This document shows positions 24,001-30,505 of a DNA stretch of 64,000 nucleotides, piece by piece. The notes under the pieces are model-generated. The model saw only the letters and a list, made by a program, of their open reading frames with translations, did no database searches and was not told the origin of the DNA. Position 1 is the first letter of the stretch; each line of letters starts with the position of its first letter. Made by a program: the position numbers and the translations under genes. The stretch spans positions 2,125,893 to 2,189,892 of the forward strand of contig JAVLUZ010000223.1 in NCBI GenBank assembly GCA_036768485.1, given 5' to 3'. This stretch comes from Mermis nigrescens (lineage: Eukaryota > Nematoda > Enoplea > Mermithida > Mermithidae).

Positions 24001-26410
24001 AATCGACTGCTAATTTTTCTTCGCGATAATGTAAGTACATCATTGCCACACATGGGCGTGGGTCCCACGCCCATGTGCGGTCGTGATTGAGTGAAGTCGT
24101 TGAAATACCCCCCAGAAATCAAAATACCCCCCAGAATTCAAATTTTGAAATTTTTTCTTGTTTCTTCAGCGATTTTTTGATGCCATTGGATAGTACTTGA
24201 TGAGAAACGTCAAAAAATGGTGTTTTTTTGCCGTACGACCAGTTTTAAGACCATTTTTTTACCTTTGAAAATTTTTTCACCCCCACCCCCCCAGAATTTC
24301 GGTGCTGCCCACCTATGATCATTGCCCGAAAATCACGATTTTCCAATTCCATAATAATTTGCAAATCACTGTAAGTAAGGTAAATGTAAAAACTTACAAA
24401 AAAAGAAACACTGGTTATAACAAAATGAAATTTTGTATGTATGCATGCTACATGTTGCCGTGAAAGGTACGTAACTTTCTTTAAATCTGTTTCGAAGAAC
24501 ATACTCAATCCAGGTACTTTTGGAGTGACCTCGTATATGTATGTATATGTATATTTTTGCTCTCTGCAATGCATATGCTACCAGTTATTACCATAGGTGC
24601 GCTGGATCAAGCCTGCAGGAAAGGGTGAAAATCAGAAACTTGGAGTTAGCTAATTGCTCTGTAAAAAACGATTCTGCAGCAAAAAACGATGGTATCGCTT
24701 TGTAAACGTTATCGAGCATTTGTGTTAAATTTAGCCTTTGTAAGCTCGCAAACATGGCTGTTTATAGCATTTTTTTGACTAAAATAGCTAATTAGCCCTT
24801 TTGATGTCGGGAAAAGCTTTAAATCCTTTAAAGACTCAGAAAAAAGAAATATATATAGCATTTCTGAACTCACGTGGTATGTATGTTTCTGAGTCCAAAA
24901 AAGACTTTACCTTTACATAGCTACATAGTTTTCTTTGCTCAAAAAAGACGATACTTATATCAATGTTTTTTCGGTCAAAATGGTTATACAGCTATCAGTT
25001 TTTTAAAGCTCGGGTGGAGTAATACATACCCCCTCTCACCATCCTCCATGCCCATGTATGTTCATTACCTGTATATAGACTTAGCATCTCATCGCAATAT
25101 TACGATTGTCCGCAATCACGTAATTTCTAAGGAAACAAAATGAAAAAAACAAACGTGTTTAGAAGAGAAAAACAAAGGAATTGAATAAATCAAGCTATGT
25201 GCATTAAAAGCAAATTATGTAAAATTGTGGATTTTCTGCAATTTGCTTTGTATGAATGCAAAGGAAGAGAAGAGCAATACAGCACAATAGACGAACCTTA
25301 TAAGAATTTATGTTGATTTTTTAGATATTTTTGTCATTCCCTCCCTCCCCTAGTTGCCACCACACCTGGGCGTGGGGAGGTTGGGGGGTATGCACCCCCC
25401 AGAAACCAAAATACCCCTTCCCCAGAAATCAAAAATACCCCCTCCAGAATTCAATTTTTAAAAATTTTTTTTCGCTTTTTTCGAAATTTTTTGATGCCAA
25501 TGGATAGTGCTTGATGAGAAACGTCGAAAAATGGTGTTTTCATCACCATACCACTATTTTTAAGGCCATTTTTTGACCTTCAAAAAAATCTTGCACCCCC
25601 CCCCCCCAGAAATTTCTTGCTGCCCACGTATGATTGCCACCCGCAAAAATACTTTGATTCATTGTATTTTACTCTTGAATATTTTGTGATTAAGTTTGCT
25701 TGAAAATAAATGATACATAATAAGAATGATGGAATGATTTGAACTGTCAAATATGCACAAAATAATGGACAAAAAGTGTCTGAAAATGAGTGGACAGAGT
25801 TTTAGTCGGAAAATGTGTACTTCAAATTATACTGCTAAGCATCGTTCGGCGCTCTTTCATTATTTCAACGATATGTTTTGGTCCGCAAATGGCCTGAAGG
25901 GGTATGCCTTTCAAAACTTGTAGTAGGGGTACCCCCTTACCCCCCCCCCCCCTCAGTGTGCATGTGTGCTGCGTATTATGTGCATGCATGTAACGGCTCA
26001 AAAATTTGTGGGCTTCCCCGGCCTATTTTAGGGAGGGGGTAAATGACCCCCAGTTTTTGGCCAAAAAACAACTTGAAGTGGCTAAAAAGTCTGATTTGTC
26101 GAAAAATAGGGAGTCAAAAATTTTCTGGCCTTTTGGGAGATGGGAGACGGCCGACTTTGAATGGGAGATCCCTAACCCTCTTATATGTATGATTATGTGC
26201 ATAAGAGTGGCAAATTGTAAGAGCTAGGATAAGTATCGATTACCCTATGCAAATCTGTATTGTGAATTTTCGTATGTTCATATTACTTTTCTCTCAGGCG
26301 ATGTCGACTGCTTGCTAGGAGACCAATTGAAGAATCAGATTGTTTCCAAATCTCATTGTGCCTCGTTTGGCATTCGGTATCCCGTTTCTGCACCAAAATT
26401 AGCCGACTGA
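5893..26410 (+). CDS. Tudor-domain protein gene, eight exons, 5' part missing
   Basis: Eight GT/AG-bounded exons (5893-6004, 7113-7423, 10721-11029, 12496-12899, 16642-16853, 19565-19823, 22117-22322, 26298-26410) keep phase at every junction and give 1926 coding bases, that is 641 residues plus stop. The central part (about residues 120-260) has the layout of an extended Tudor domain: YVRSVVSAREVFLHLES, a helical MRRQLE segment, DGLWYRARM, then PLCLIDVARTLRV and QVFRCKIRFL. Tudor domains bind methylated arginines on Piwi-type proteins and scaffold germ granules. Here the usual FIDYGN strand is replaced by CLIDVART, so the methyl-arginine cage looks degenerate. The C-terminal half is low complexity, with an acidic run and Pro/Ser/Ala stretches. 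I do not recognise the orthologue, so no symbol is given. Earlier exons must exist, because the first visible exon has an acceptor and no start codon. Confidence 0.75.
6010..7112. repeat. Intron with L-type and R-type repeat pieces
   Basis: The segment 6050-6160 resembles the R family (GAGGGGTC, CCTAAACCCC, GCCCACGTGTGG). The segment 6650-6990 resembles the L family (CATAAATGATCTTGGGGC, a GATGAAGCATCGTCAGAAACG core, then CCTCACGCTTTGCATG). No exon seen between the flanking coding exons. Confidence 0.5.
7113..7423 (+). CDS. Tudor gene exon b, start of the Tudor domain
   Basis: Acceptor TTCTTATTTGAG; the first two bases complete a codon split with exon a. It encodes an acidic patch WSDSSDEE, a very basic stretch (KPRTKRLKQVKREAK, possible nuclear localisation or RNA contact) and then KGDQIVYVRSVVSAREVFLH, which matches the first strands of extended Tudor domains. 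Donor CAG/GTACGA in phase 0. GC content is visibly higher than the surrounding introns. Confidence 0.85.
8701..9146 (+). mobile_element. F element nested in D2
   Basis: CACGGTTTTTTTTGTAG to AAAAAACACTG with perfect 8-bp duplication CCTGGAAG at 8693-8700 and 9147-9154. Same site as in D1, which shows that it was inherited with the D family rather than inserted here anew. Confidence 0.85.
9223..9422. mobile_element. 200-bp MITE with 34-bp perfect inverted ends (family I)
   Basis: Ends GGACCTTTTGAACAATTTTC and its reverse complement match for 34 bases without mismatch. Flanks TAATTTTC and TACTTTTC form a 7-of-8 duplication, and D1 has the unoccupied site (TAGTTTTC). The perfect ends imply a recent insertion, the youngest in this nest. 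Confidence 0.8.
10245..10580 (-). repeat. L-family repeat
   Basis: Contains the L core in reverse (AGCGTTTCTGACGATGCTC), a perfect GGCGCGAAGCGCC at 10409-10421 and a C-rich end near CCCCCTTCCCAATATGCATA. Related copies lie at 6650, 12905, 18215, 39400 and 43090. Non-coding. Confidence 0.6.
10721..11029 (+). CDS. Tudor gene exon c, Tudor core
   Basis: Acceptor TTATCAACAG, 103 codons, donor CCT/GTGAGT, phase 0 at both ends. Begins HKFMANLQEEMRRQLE, which matches the helix after the first Tudor strands, then a Ser/Thr/Ala-rich insert, then DPIDGLWYRARMGPF, the hallmark DGxWYRA strand pair. The next strand reads IPLCLIDVARTLRV where family members usually have an aromatic and Gly-Asn, so methyl-arginine binding may be weakened or lost. 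Confidence 0.85.
11064..11236. repeat. N-family MITE
   Basis: Inverted ends CAGGCACGTAGCTGGCC and GGTGCGTGCCTG, with internal TTTGGGGGACCAACACCAAT and AGCACAAAATAACGTTT. Similar copies occur at 28597 and 45925, and one end at 17523. The flanks TTAT / ATAATTAT are too simple to define the duplication length. Confidence 0.65.
11300..12223. other. Intron, mostly unassigned; S-like repeat at its right end
   Basis: No exon seen. 12070-12220 (ATGGGCCCTC to GCACTACTGCCCAGGG) resembles the S family at 33788, in which TGGGCAGTAGCCC and AGCCCATCC elements recur. Confidence 0.35.
12224..12426 (+). mobile_element. J-family MITE J2
   Basis: CATACATGTAATGGCTCG to CACCCTGTTACATGTCTG, about 203 bp. Flanks GCCCAGGG and CCCTGGTG are only loosely similar. 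It lies just upstream of exon d. Confidence 0.7.
12496..12899 (+). CDS. Tudor gene exon d
   Basis: Acceptor TTTCACTTTAAG, 134 codons plus two bases, donor TTCGG/GTTAGA (phase 2). Opens with YEPQVFRCKIRFL, the second half of the extended (nuclease-like) Tudor fold in which Q and C are conserved, then ELMPVDSRFKCRFER and PWRVELFFLRGG. The end becomes Ser/Pro/Ala-rich with RFDIPVATSNP, echoed later by FPIGVPVASSN in exon g. High GC and strong third-position G/C bias compared with the introns. Confidence 0.85.
12905..13235 (+). repeat. L-family repeat
   Basis: Starts soon after the exon d donor (GGGCATACATAATCTGGGGG), contains the GATCATCCTCAGAAACGC core and ends in TTTCGTTTCCCTCCC. It abuts J3, and the donor of exon d is only a few bases from the repeat edge. 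Confidence 0.55.
13244..13442 (+). mobile_element. J-family MITE J3 (intact)
   Basis: CATACATGTAACGGTTCG to TCTAGCATGTACATATG, 199 bp, in a perfect 8-bp duplication GTAAAGAA (13236-13243 and 13443-13450). Good reference copy for the family. Confidence 0.85.
14357..15417 (-). mobile_element. D-family element D3 inside the hAT transposase fragment
   Basis: Reversed D: CAGTGGCGAATCTAGG to TAGATTCGCCCCTG with perfect 8-bp duplication CTTGCAGC (14349-14356 and 15418-15425). Unlike D1 and D2, the F insertion site CTTCCAGG (15227-15234) is empty here. A separate F copy sits at 14601-15043. Confidence 0.9.
14601..15043 (-). mobile_element. F element nested in D3 at an independent site
   Basis: CAATTTTTTTTGTAC to AAAAAAACCGTG with perfect 8-bp duplication GCGCGAAG (14593-14600 and 15044-15051). 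The target is itself one of the GGCGCGAAGCGCC hairpins of D3, so the hairpin is now split and half-duplicated. Confidence 0.85.
16080..16490 (+). repeat. K-family repeat
   Basis: GTCAAAAGTTCTGGGAGGGGG to TTTTGGTCCAAAATGGCCCG and CAAAATTCTGG-like end. Related copies at 18903 and 25640. Ends just before exon e. Non-coding. Confidence 0.6.
16642..16853 (+). CDS. Tudor gene exon e, low-complexity linker
   Basis: Acceptor TTATTTTCTGCAG, 70 full codons, donor GAAG/GTAATA. One base completes the codon from exon d and one base starts the next (phase 1 out). Encodes APRFNVGASVSSLASLPPF and a Pro/Arg/Gln-rich segment ending GYDNDIE. No domain recognised; probably an unstructured linker after the Tudor domain. 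Confidence 0.75.
16998..17270 (+). mobile_element. M-family element
   Basis: CACACGTGGGTGTGCGGGG to TGCCCGCCTATG with the family core TTTTTTGATGCCGATGGATA and CGATGAGAAACGTTGAAAAA. About 270 bp, non-coding. Other M copies make 9-bp duplications. Confidence 0.65.
17330..18210. other. Intron, unassigned
   Basis: Contains one N-family end near 17523 (CAGGCACGTAGATGGCC) and otherwise AT-rich sequence without recognisable exon or repeat structure. Confidence 0.35.
18215..18590 (+). repeat. L-family repeat
   Basis: TACGTGATCTTTGGGG, a poly-C tract at 18281-18290, the GATAAAGCGTCGCCAGGAAGG core and the CATAGTGTGCATGAATGG end. Confidence 0.6.
18903..19290 (+). repeat. K-family repeat
   Basis: GGTCAAAAGTTCTAGGAGGG to TTTTGGTCCAAAATGCCC, about 80% like the copy at 16080 by eye. 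A decayed J copy follows directly (about 19290-19500: CTCAGAATTTAGAGTGGGGA, CCCCGGCCATTTTC). Confidence 0.6.
19565..19823 (+). CDS. Tudor gene exon f, acidic segment
   Basis: Acceptor CAATTGCTATAG; two bases complete the split alanine codon. Encodes AALHGDIGVAGY, the acidic run ESDDVEECDDDDDDSSD, a Lys-rich stretch and a region ending NLASLPADQSQ. The donor TCA/GTTAGC is weak but is the only one keeping frame into exon g. If it is skipped, the frame continues to a TGA at 19849-19851, just before a much better donor (CAG/GTATGC at 19856), giving a shorter protein ending YLNVYC. Confidence 0.7.
20300..20650 (+). mobile_element. M-family element, with a second partial copy
   Basis: Two M starts lie close together (20320 GGAGGATACCTCC and 20390 CACACCTGGACGTGGGG). 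The body has CAATTTTTTGATGCC, AATGGATAGTGCT and GAGAAACGTCGAAAAATGG; the end is TGCTGCCCACGTATGG. A reversed piece (20220-20300) suggests one copy inserted next to another. Confidence 0.6.
20996..21579. mobile_element. H-family repeat (CAGGGGCGTAACC ends)
   Basis: Ends CAAGGGCGTAAGCAGG and GGTTACGCCCCTG are inverted. The body carries CTCGAGAGGCATTAGGAGAA and two GGCGC-type hairpin relatives (GCACGAAGCGCC near 21395). A pure C run at 21551-21562 lies near the right end. No clear target duplication. Confidence 0.6.
21824..22019 (-). mobile_element. J-family MITE J8
   Basis: CATACATGAAAGAGGGAGG to CTTTCACATGTATA with perfect 8-bp duplication TTGGCGGG (21816-21823 and 22020-22027). It lies less than 100 bp upstream of exon g. 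Confidence 0.85.
22117..22322 (+). CDS. Tudor gene exon g
   Basis: Acceptor TTGATTCAG, donor CACG/GTATTT (phase 1). Encodes FPIGVPVASSNGSTSNRR, an Ala/Thr-rich stretch and PQMRHPFRQPGH. Only one frame is open through the exon, and it needs one base from exon f, which fixes the exon f donor. Low complexity, no domain recognised. Confidence 0.7.
22880..23132 (+). mobile_element. M element M3 in the mariner transposase
   Basis: ACACATGGGCGTGGGGG to GCTGCCCACTTATG, with GTGAGCACT at 22871-22879 and 23133-23141 (9-bp duplication). It interrupts the codons just after the HHDNAS motif. Confidence 0.85.
23388..23611 (-). mobile_element. M element M4 in the mariner transposase
   Basis: Reversed copy, CATACGTGGGCAGC to CACGCCCAGGGT. 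Flanks AGTGGCAAT and GGTGACAAT agree at 7 of 9. It interrupts the sequence just before GDKTWIYQF. Confidence 0.75.
24048..24317 (+). mobile_element. M element M5 in the mariner transposase
   Basis: ACACATGGGCGTGGG to CTGCCCACCTATG with perfect 9-bp duplication ATCATTGCC (24039-24047 and 24318-24326). It interrupts the transposase after residue 12. Confidence 0.85.
25362..25632 (+). mobile_element. M element M6
   Basis: ACACCTGGGCGTGGGG to CTGCCCACGTATG, flanked by GTTGCCACC and ATTGCCACC (8 of 9). Contains a run of C at 25597-25607. Confidence 0.8.
25640..25970 (+). repeat. K-family repeat
   Basis: Shares TTTTGGTCCGCAAATGGCC and the GGGGTATGCC end with the copies at 16080 and 18903; a poly-C run lies at 25941-25952. 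Confidence 0.55.
25983..26191 (+). mobile_element. J-family MITE J5
   Basis: CATGCATGTAACGGCTC to CTCTTATATGTATG with perfect 8-bp duplication ATTATGTG (25975-25982 and 26192-26199). About 100 bp upstream of the last Tudor exon. Confidence 0.85.
26298..26410 (+). CDS. Tudor gene exon h, last coding exon
   Basis: Acceptor TTTTCTCTCAG; the first two bases complete a glycine codon from exon g. Encodes DVDCLLGDQLKNQ, SKSHCASFGIRYPV and ends APKLAD with stop TGA at 26408-26410. The splice phase fits exon g exactly. No clear polyadenylation signal could be fixed downstream. Confidence 0.7.
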
Positions 26411-27375
26411 TTCGTGGTCGCACCCCTATTTTACTTGCTTTTGCATTACGTTTCTTTCGTGTCTTTTATCGTATTATATTTTCGTTCGTTTTGCTGCGTA
26501 TTGCCGATGAAGGCTCGTTCCTATTTCCTGAGATTGCGTGCTCAGTGCAGTGATAAGTCTAAGATAATACTCGTTTGGAAAATATTTTACTAAATGCTTT
26601 CTTGAAGCTCTTCTTTAGTTTACTTTGTTAATATTCTTTCAGTTTACAATAGGTAAACATACAGTTGGTGTCCAGTAGTTTGGTTCTCCAGAAAAACAAA
26701 ACCAAATTGGTTAAAATCGACAACAGTGTACATACGGACAAAATCACAAAGTTTGTTGCAAAAGTGCTTGCAATTGACAAGAAGCTGTCGATTAAGGCGA
26801 TTTTTACATTATTTACGAATCTTTATGCCATTTTAGTTTATTTCATCGTAAATAACCTGGTGTTTGAAGTTGGATTTTGGTGTTTTGAGTTTGTAATGTA
26901 TTTTTACGATCTTTTTAAACGTATATAAGTACTTTAAGGAGCTTTATCTGAGGCATCGTATTTATGTTCGATGTTGTTTTCGATTCGTGAATTTCGTTGA
27001 CGAATTTTCTGTTCTCTTCGCCTTACGGTTAAAATTTCCTTGCGTCGCATCAACGTATGTTTTTTGATTTTATCTGTATTCTGTACTACTTGCGTAAAGT
27101 CGCCAGCTCTGTGCTGGATTTTCCTCATTGCTCACGTCATATGTCTTTTAAGTTAATTCAGTGCTATCGTGTTTCATTTTAAGCTTGACTAAGCGGCTAC
27201 AGCTGCACGAGTATGTACATATATGTATTTAGTTTGCGTTGTAAAGCATATATTTCCGTGTAAACAAGTTTTTTGGTAATTAAATGATTTTTTTCAAATA
27301 TTTATGAATATTTCATAATAGAAGGGAAGAAAATTTAACATACATATGTACATACATGAATTTATGTTTTGTACT
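26411..27375. other. 3' flank of the Tudor gene
   Basis: AT-rich, no exon. An 87-codon open stretch at 26665-26928 starts with no good context and looks like chance. Likely 3' untranslated and intergenic DNA between two convergent genes. Confidence 0.4.
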
Positions 27376-27750
27376 CAGTGTTTTTTCGTACATAGGCCCT
27401 TTGTAAATGTACAAAGATTCCCAAAAGTCTTTGTACGTTTTGTGCATGCTGATTTTTTGGATACCATAACATATTACAGTAACGATTTTAATGTAACACG
27501 CTTTTTCGACCTTTGGTAGTGCATTTTAGCTGCTTGCGGCTTTCTGACGCCAAAAAAATTACTTAACATTGTCCTAAAACGGTCGAAAACTTTGGCATTT
27601 TTTCTCAAATTCTGCTCCGAAAATTCTTCGGAATTTTAACCTTACGGTTTTTGTCTTCCCAAAAATCGTTGTCGTGCACAAAGATGAACCCGAAGTCTTT
27701 TTACATCGGTAAAAATGTTTGCGGAATAAAAGAAAAGCGCAGGTGTACCA
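27376..27750 (-). mobile_element. Decayed F element
   Basis: CAGTGTTTTTTCGTACATAGG to GCGGAATAAAAGAAAAGCGC. The TGTACAAAGA boxes and the GATTTTAATGTAACACG segment are recognisable, but both ends are worn and no duplication is seen. Confidence 0.6.
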
Positions 27751-27835
27751 CCAAAAAATACGAACGCGTGGTTCCGTACCTACTTATAGTCTCGCAAATG
27801 AAAACCCTGCAGATTACTGTAGACCATGCGTGGGC

Positions 27836-28020
27836 AGCAAGAAAATTCTGGGGGGTGCGAGATCTTTTGAAGGTTGAAAAATGGTGGTATGGCGATAAAA
27901 ACGCCATTTTTCGACGTTTCTCATCAAGCACTATCCATTGGCATCAAAAAATTGCGAAAAAAAATTTCAAAAATTGAATTCTGGGGGTGCATACCCCCAA
28001 ACTCCCCACGCCCAGGTGTG
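27836..28020 (-). mobile_element. M element M7
   Basis: ATGCGTGGGCAGCAAG to ACGCCCAGGTGTG with perfect 9-bp duplication CTGTAGACC (27827-27835 and 28021-28029). About 185 bp, shorter than the 270-bp members. Confidence 0.85.
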
Positions 28021-28404
28021 CTGTAGACCCTCCACAATTATATTTGCAGTAACATTTTTGGCGATTTCGCCCACTCCAAGTAATTTCTTGCTGCCCATAT
28101 GATTTACGATCTTGCACAGAATATAAAGATTTTGACAGCTCACAGACCAGAGTAATAGGTTATCTTTTGTCGCATAATCTTGCGACCAGTTAGAAAGTCA
28201 AAAAGTTGCACTTATGCCGCTAAGTTCAGACCTTTGACTCTCAGATCCTCCCCACTAGCGTAGTTAGACATGAACGTTTCGAATACCGCTAATTTATATT
28301 GAAACTTCTTTCAGTACCAATCTCTTTAAACTTTTTTGTTTAGATATTCTGTTACAGAATTGCGTCCTGAAGCTAAAGATGAAATTTAAACCTACTGGCT
28401 TTAT

Positions 28405-28985
28405 TGCCATATGTGGGCAACACAAAAAATTCGGGGCGCAAGATTTTTCAAAGGTAAAAAAACAGGGATATGGCGAAAAACACGATTTTTCAGCGTTTCT
28501 CATCCAGAACTATCATTAGCATCAAAAAATTTCAAAAATTGAATTCTAGGGGTATTCAGCCTTCTGGGGGGTGCATGCCATACCTGGGCGTGGGGAGCAG
28601 GCACGTAGCTGGCCGTCCTATTTTGGGGGACCAACACCAATTTGGGGGGGGGTGTCCAAAAAGGCCAAAAAATACCACAAAATAACGTTTGAAGTCATAT
28701 TTTTCCGGTTTTTTCTGAATTTCGAGGGGTCCCGACCCCCCATTCCCCCCAAAGAGCTACTTGCTGGGTGAGAGGTTTGGGGTATACACCCCCAGGAATT
28801 CAATTTTTGAATGTTTTTTCTTTTTTCGCAATTTTTTTGATGTAAATGCATAGTGCTCGATGAGGAATGTATAAAAATGGGTTTTTCGCAATACCACCCC
28901 TTTTTTTGACCTTAGCAAAAATCTTGCACCTCCAGAACTTTGGTGCCGCCCACCTATGATGCAACCCCCCGCCCACGTGTGGTCC
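28405..28985. repeat. Two M elements flanking an N element
   Basis: 28405-28596 is a reversed M (CATATGTGGGCAACAC to ACCTGGGCGTGGGG). 28597-28765 is an N copy (GCAGGCACGTAGCTGGCC, CCAACACCAATTTGGGGGGG, GCACAAAATAACG-like text). 28770-28985 is a forward M piece ending CCGCCCACCTATG. The N element appears to have landed in, and separated, M sequence. Confidence 0.65.
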
Positions 28986-28999
28986 ATCAAAAACCGAAA

Positions 29000-29820
29000 T
29001 ATTAGTTTTTAAAGAATTTTTTTCGCAGAAAGAGTAAAACTTTCACACTAAAAAGCATGCTAAAGAACTTTCGAAGAGTGAGGACGTTATTCAATAATGT
29101 TATTCACACTACTTAACACATGAATCAATTAGCTTGGCTCGATTAATCCAAAATTTTATGGCCAATTGAAACTAACAGATCGGTGATTATTTGCGATAAG
29201 CTACAAATATGATGCACCTTTATTTTTATTCTCCGTGCCAAACAAATAATCAGACAAAACAAGATACAATAAAATGACAAAGAGCGACGCAGTCACTGCA
29301 TAGCAGGTAGACACAAATACGTAGTGCATTTAGATAAAAGCAGCATTTGAATCTCATTCAAGTAGAAGTACAAATTCCCGCTAATTACATATGAGTATAA
29401 AATCACACCTTTGCCAAATCAGTTTTGCAAAGTTCCGTTCCGTGCCTGTCTCCTTAGCTGAAATTGCACAGGAAAGGGAAAGATAGCTTCGTACAATTAA
29501 ACTTACGATAAATCGCCATTTTATGCGTTTTTCTACAATAATTCTAGATTTTCGGCAGTTTGCGCCGAAAAGGCTCGAGCAAGCGATTTGAGCACTCATT
29601 TATAAAATCTTTGCCCAACACCTTAATATAATCTTGCTTCTAACTTTCAGGCGGGGTAGACAGCACTTAAGAATTTAGCTATTGCTTAAGCTGTCTGTCA
29701 CAGATTATGTTTTTCGATAAACCAAACTATTTAGTTTAGCTTTTTACAGTCTAATAATCGTCTCCGAACAAAAAGTTACATCACAAATTAAATCACTTGA
29801 AATTTAGTTGCTTTAAAACT
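29000..29820. other. Intergenic, unassigned
   Basis: AT-rich sequence between the convergent genes. No exon, RNA gene or terminal-repeat structure recognised. Confidence 0.35.
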
Positions 29821-29923
29821 GATTGAGCAATCTCTCACCCATACATGTAACAAGGGAATGGAATGATGTCCCCACCCAAAGTTGGTTGTCCCCCTAAAGC
29901 CAAAAATTTTTGACCACCCCAAC

Positions 29924-30194
29924 ATAGGTGGGCGGCACCAAAGTTCTAGGGGGGAGGTGCAAGATTTTTTCGAAGGTCAAAAAATGGCCTTAAAAGTGGT
30001 GGTAGAACGAAAAAACACCATTTTTTCAACGTTTCTCATCGAGCACTATCCATTGGCATCAAAAAATCGCGGAAAAAAACGAAAAAAATTTCAAAAAAAA
30101 TTGAAATCTGGGGGGTATTTTGATTTTTGGGGGAGAGGGGTATTTTGGTTTCTCGGGGGGTGCATACCCCTAAACCCTCCCATGCCCAGGTATG
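29924..30194 (-). mobile_element. M element M10
   Basis: ATAGGTGGGCGGCACC to CATGCCCAGGTATG, flanked by CACCCCAAC and CACCCCACC (8 of 9). Lies inside a truncated J copy (29846-29923). It ends about 200 bp from the RBM39 stop codon, so it may be within that gene's 3' untranslated region. Confidence 0.75.
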
Positions 30195-30392
30195 CACCCC
30201 ACCCTCATTTTGAAAAAAATTGAATCGCGGCCGTTTTAACGAGCGTCTATATTTTATCGTAGGTAAGAAAGTGACGTACGAGGTATGTACAACACATATA
30301 TGTACCTACGAAAAATGTGTCAATATAGATTTGCTGAAGCCTTTGCATTATATAAGCATGTACAAAGTGTCCCGTATAAAAATCTTAACAGC

Positions 30393-30505
30393 TTATCGCG
30401 CGTAATAGCCAGCTCCGTGAACTAGTGGTATCATCGACTGTAGAGCATCTGGGAAAAGCTGATGATAATTTGCAACGGGAACGTAGTTTGCCGTGATGAT
30501 TTTGC
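30393..30505 (-). CDS. RBM39: RBM39 exon 11, C-terminus
   Basis: Acceptor TTTTTAG, then two bases completing the glycine of WFSGK, KIITANYVPVANYHQLFP and a divergent tail ending HGAGYYAR and stop TAA (30393-30395). It completes the U2AF-homology fold; the family reads KMITAAYVPLPTYHNLFPD here. The tail after LFPDA is species-specific. Confidence 0.95.

Larger units (their letters stand above)
22590..24352 (-). pseudogene. mariner transposase, inactive
   Basis: Starts MELENRDFRAM (24352), continues through STVFNWFGEF, RPGRPNTAITP, VTYDN and IGSAAIKTILHD (helix-turn-helix DNA-binding half), then GDKTWIYQFDPGTKRQF, GKQMVATFFERSGHIVT, HHDNASAH and PPYSPNLAPCDFFLF, ending LVHSYFEKL. The three catalytic aspartates of the mariner DDD triad (GDKTW, HDN, CDFF) can all be seen. 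It is dead: several in-frame stops, frame slips, and M elements at 22880, 23388 and 24048. Some conserved residues are changed, for example GDKTW for GDETW. Confidence 0.9.
22525..24535 (-). mobile_element. mariner transposon with three M insertions
   Basis: Inverted ends TACGAGGGTCACTTCC (left) and TACGAGGTCACTCC (right, reversed), each at a TA. It encloses a mariner transposase reading frame on the - strand. Without the three M elements it is about 1.25 kb, the normal length for a mariner. Confidence 0.9.

Noticed and set aside
26665..26928. 87-codon hydrophobic ORF after the Tudor gene
   Set aside because: AT-rich codons, no domain, no splice signals, directly downstream of the last coding exon. 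Probably 3' untranslated or intergenic sequence.
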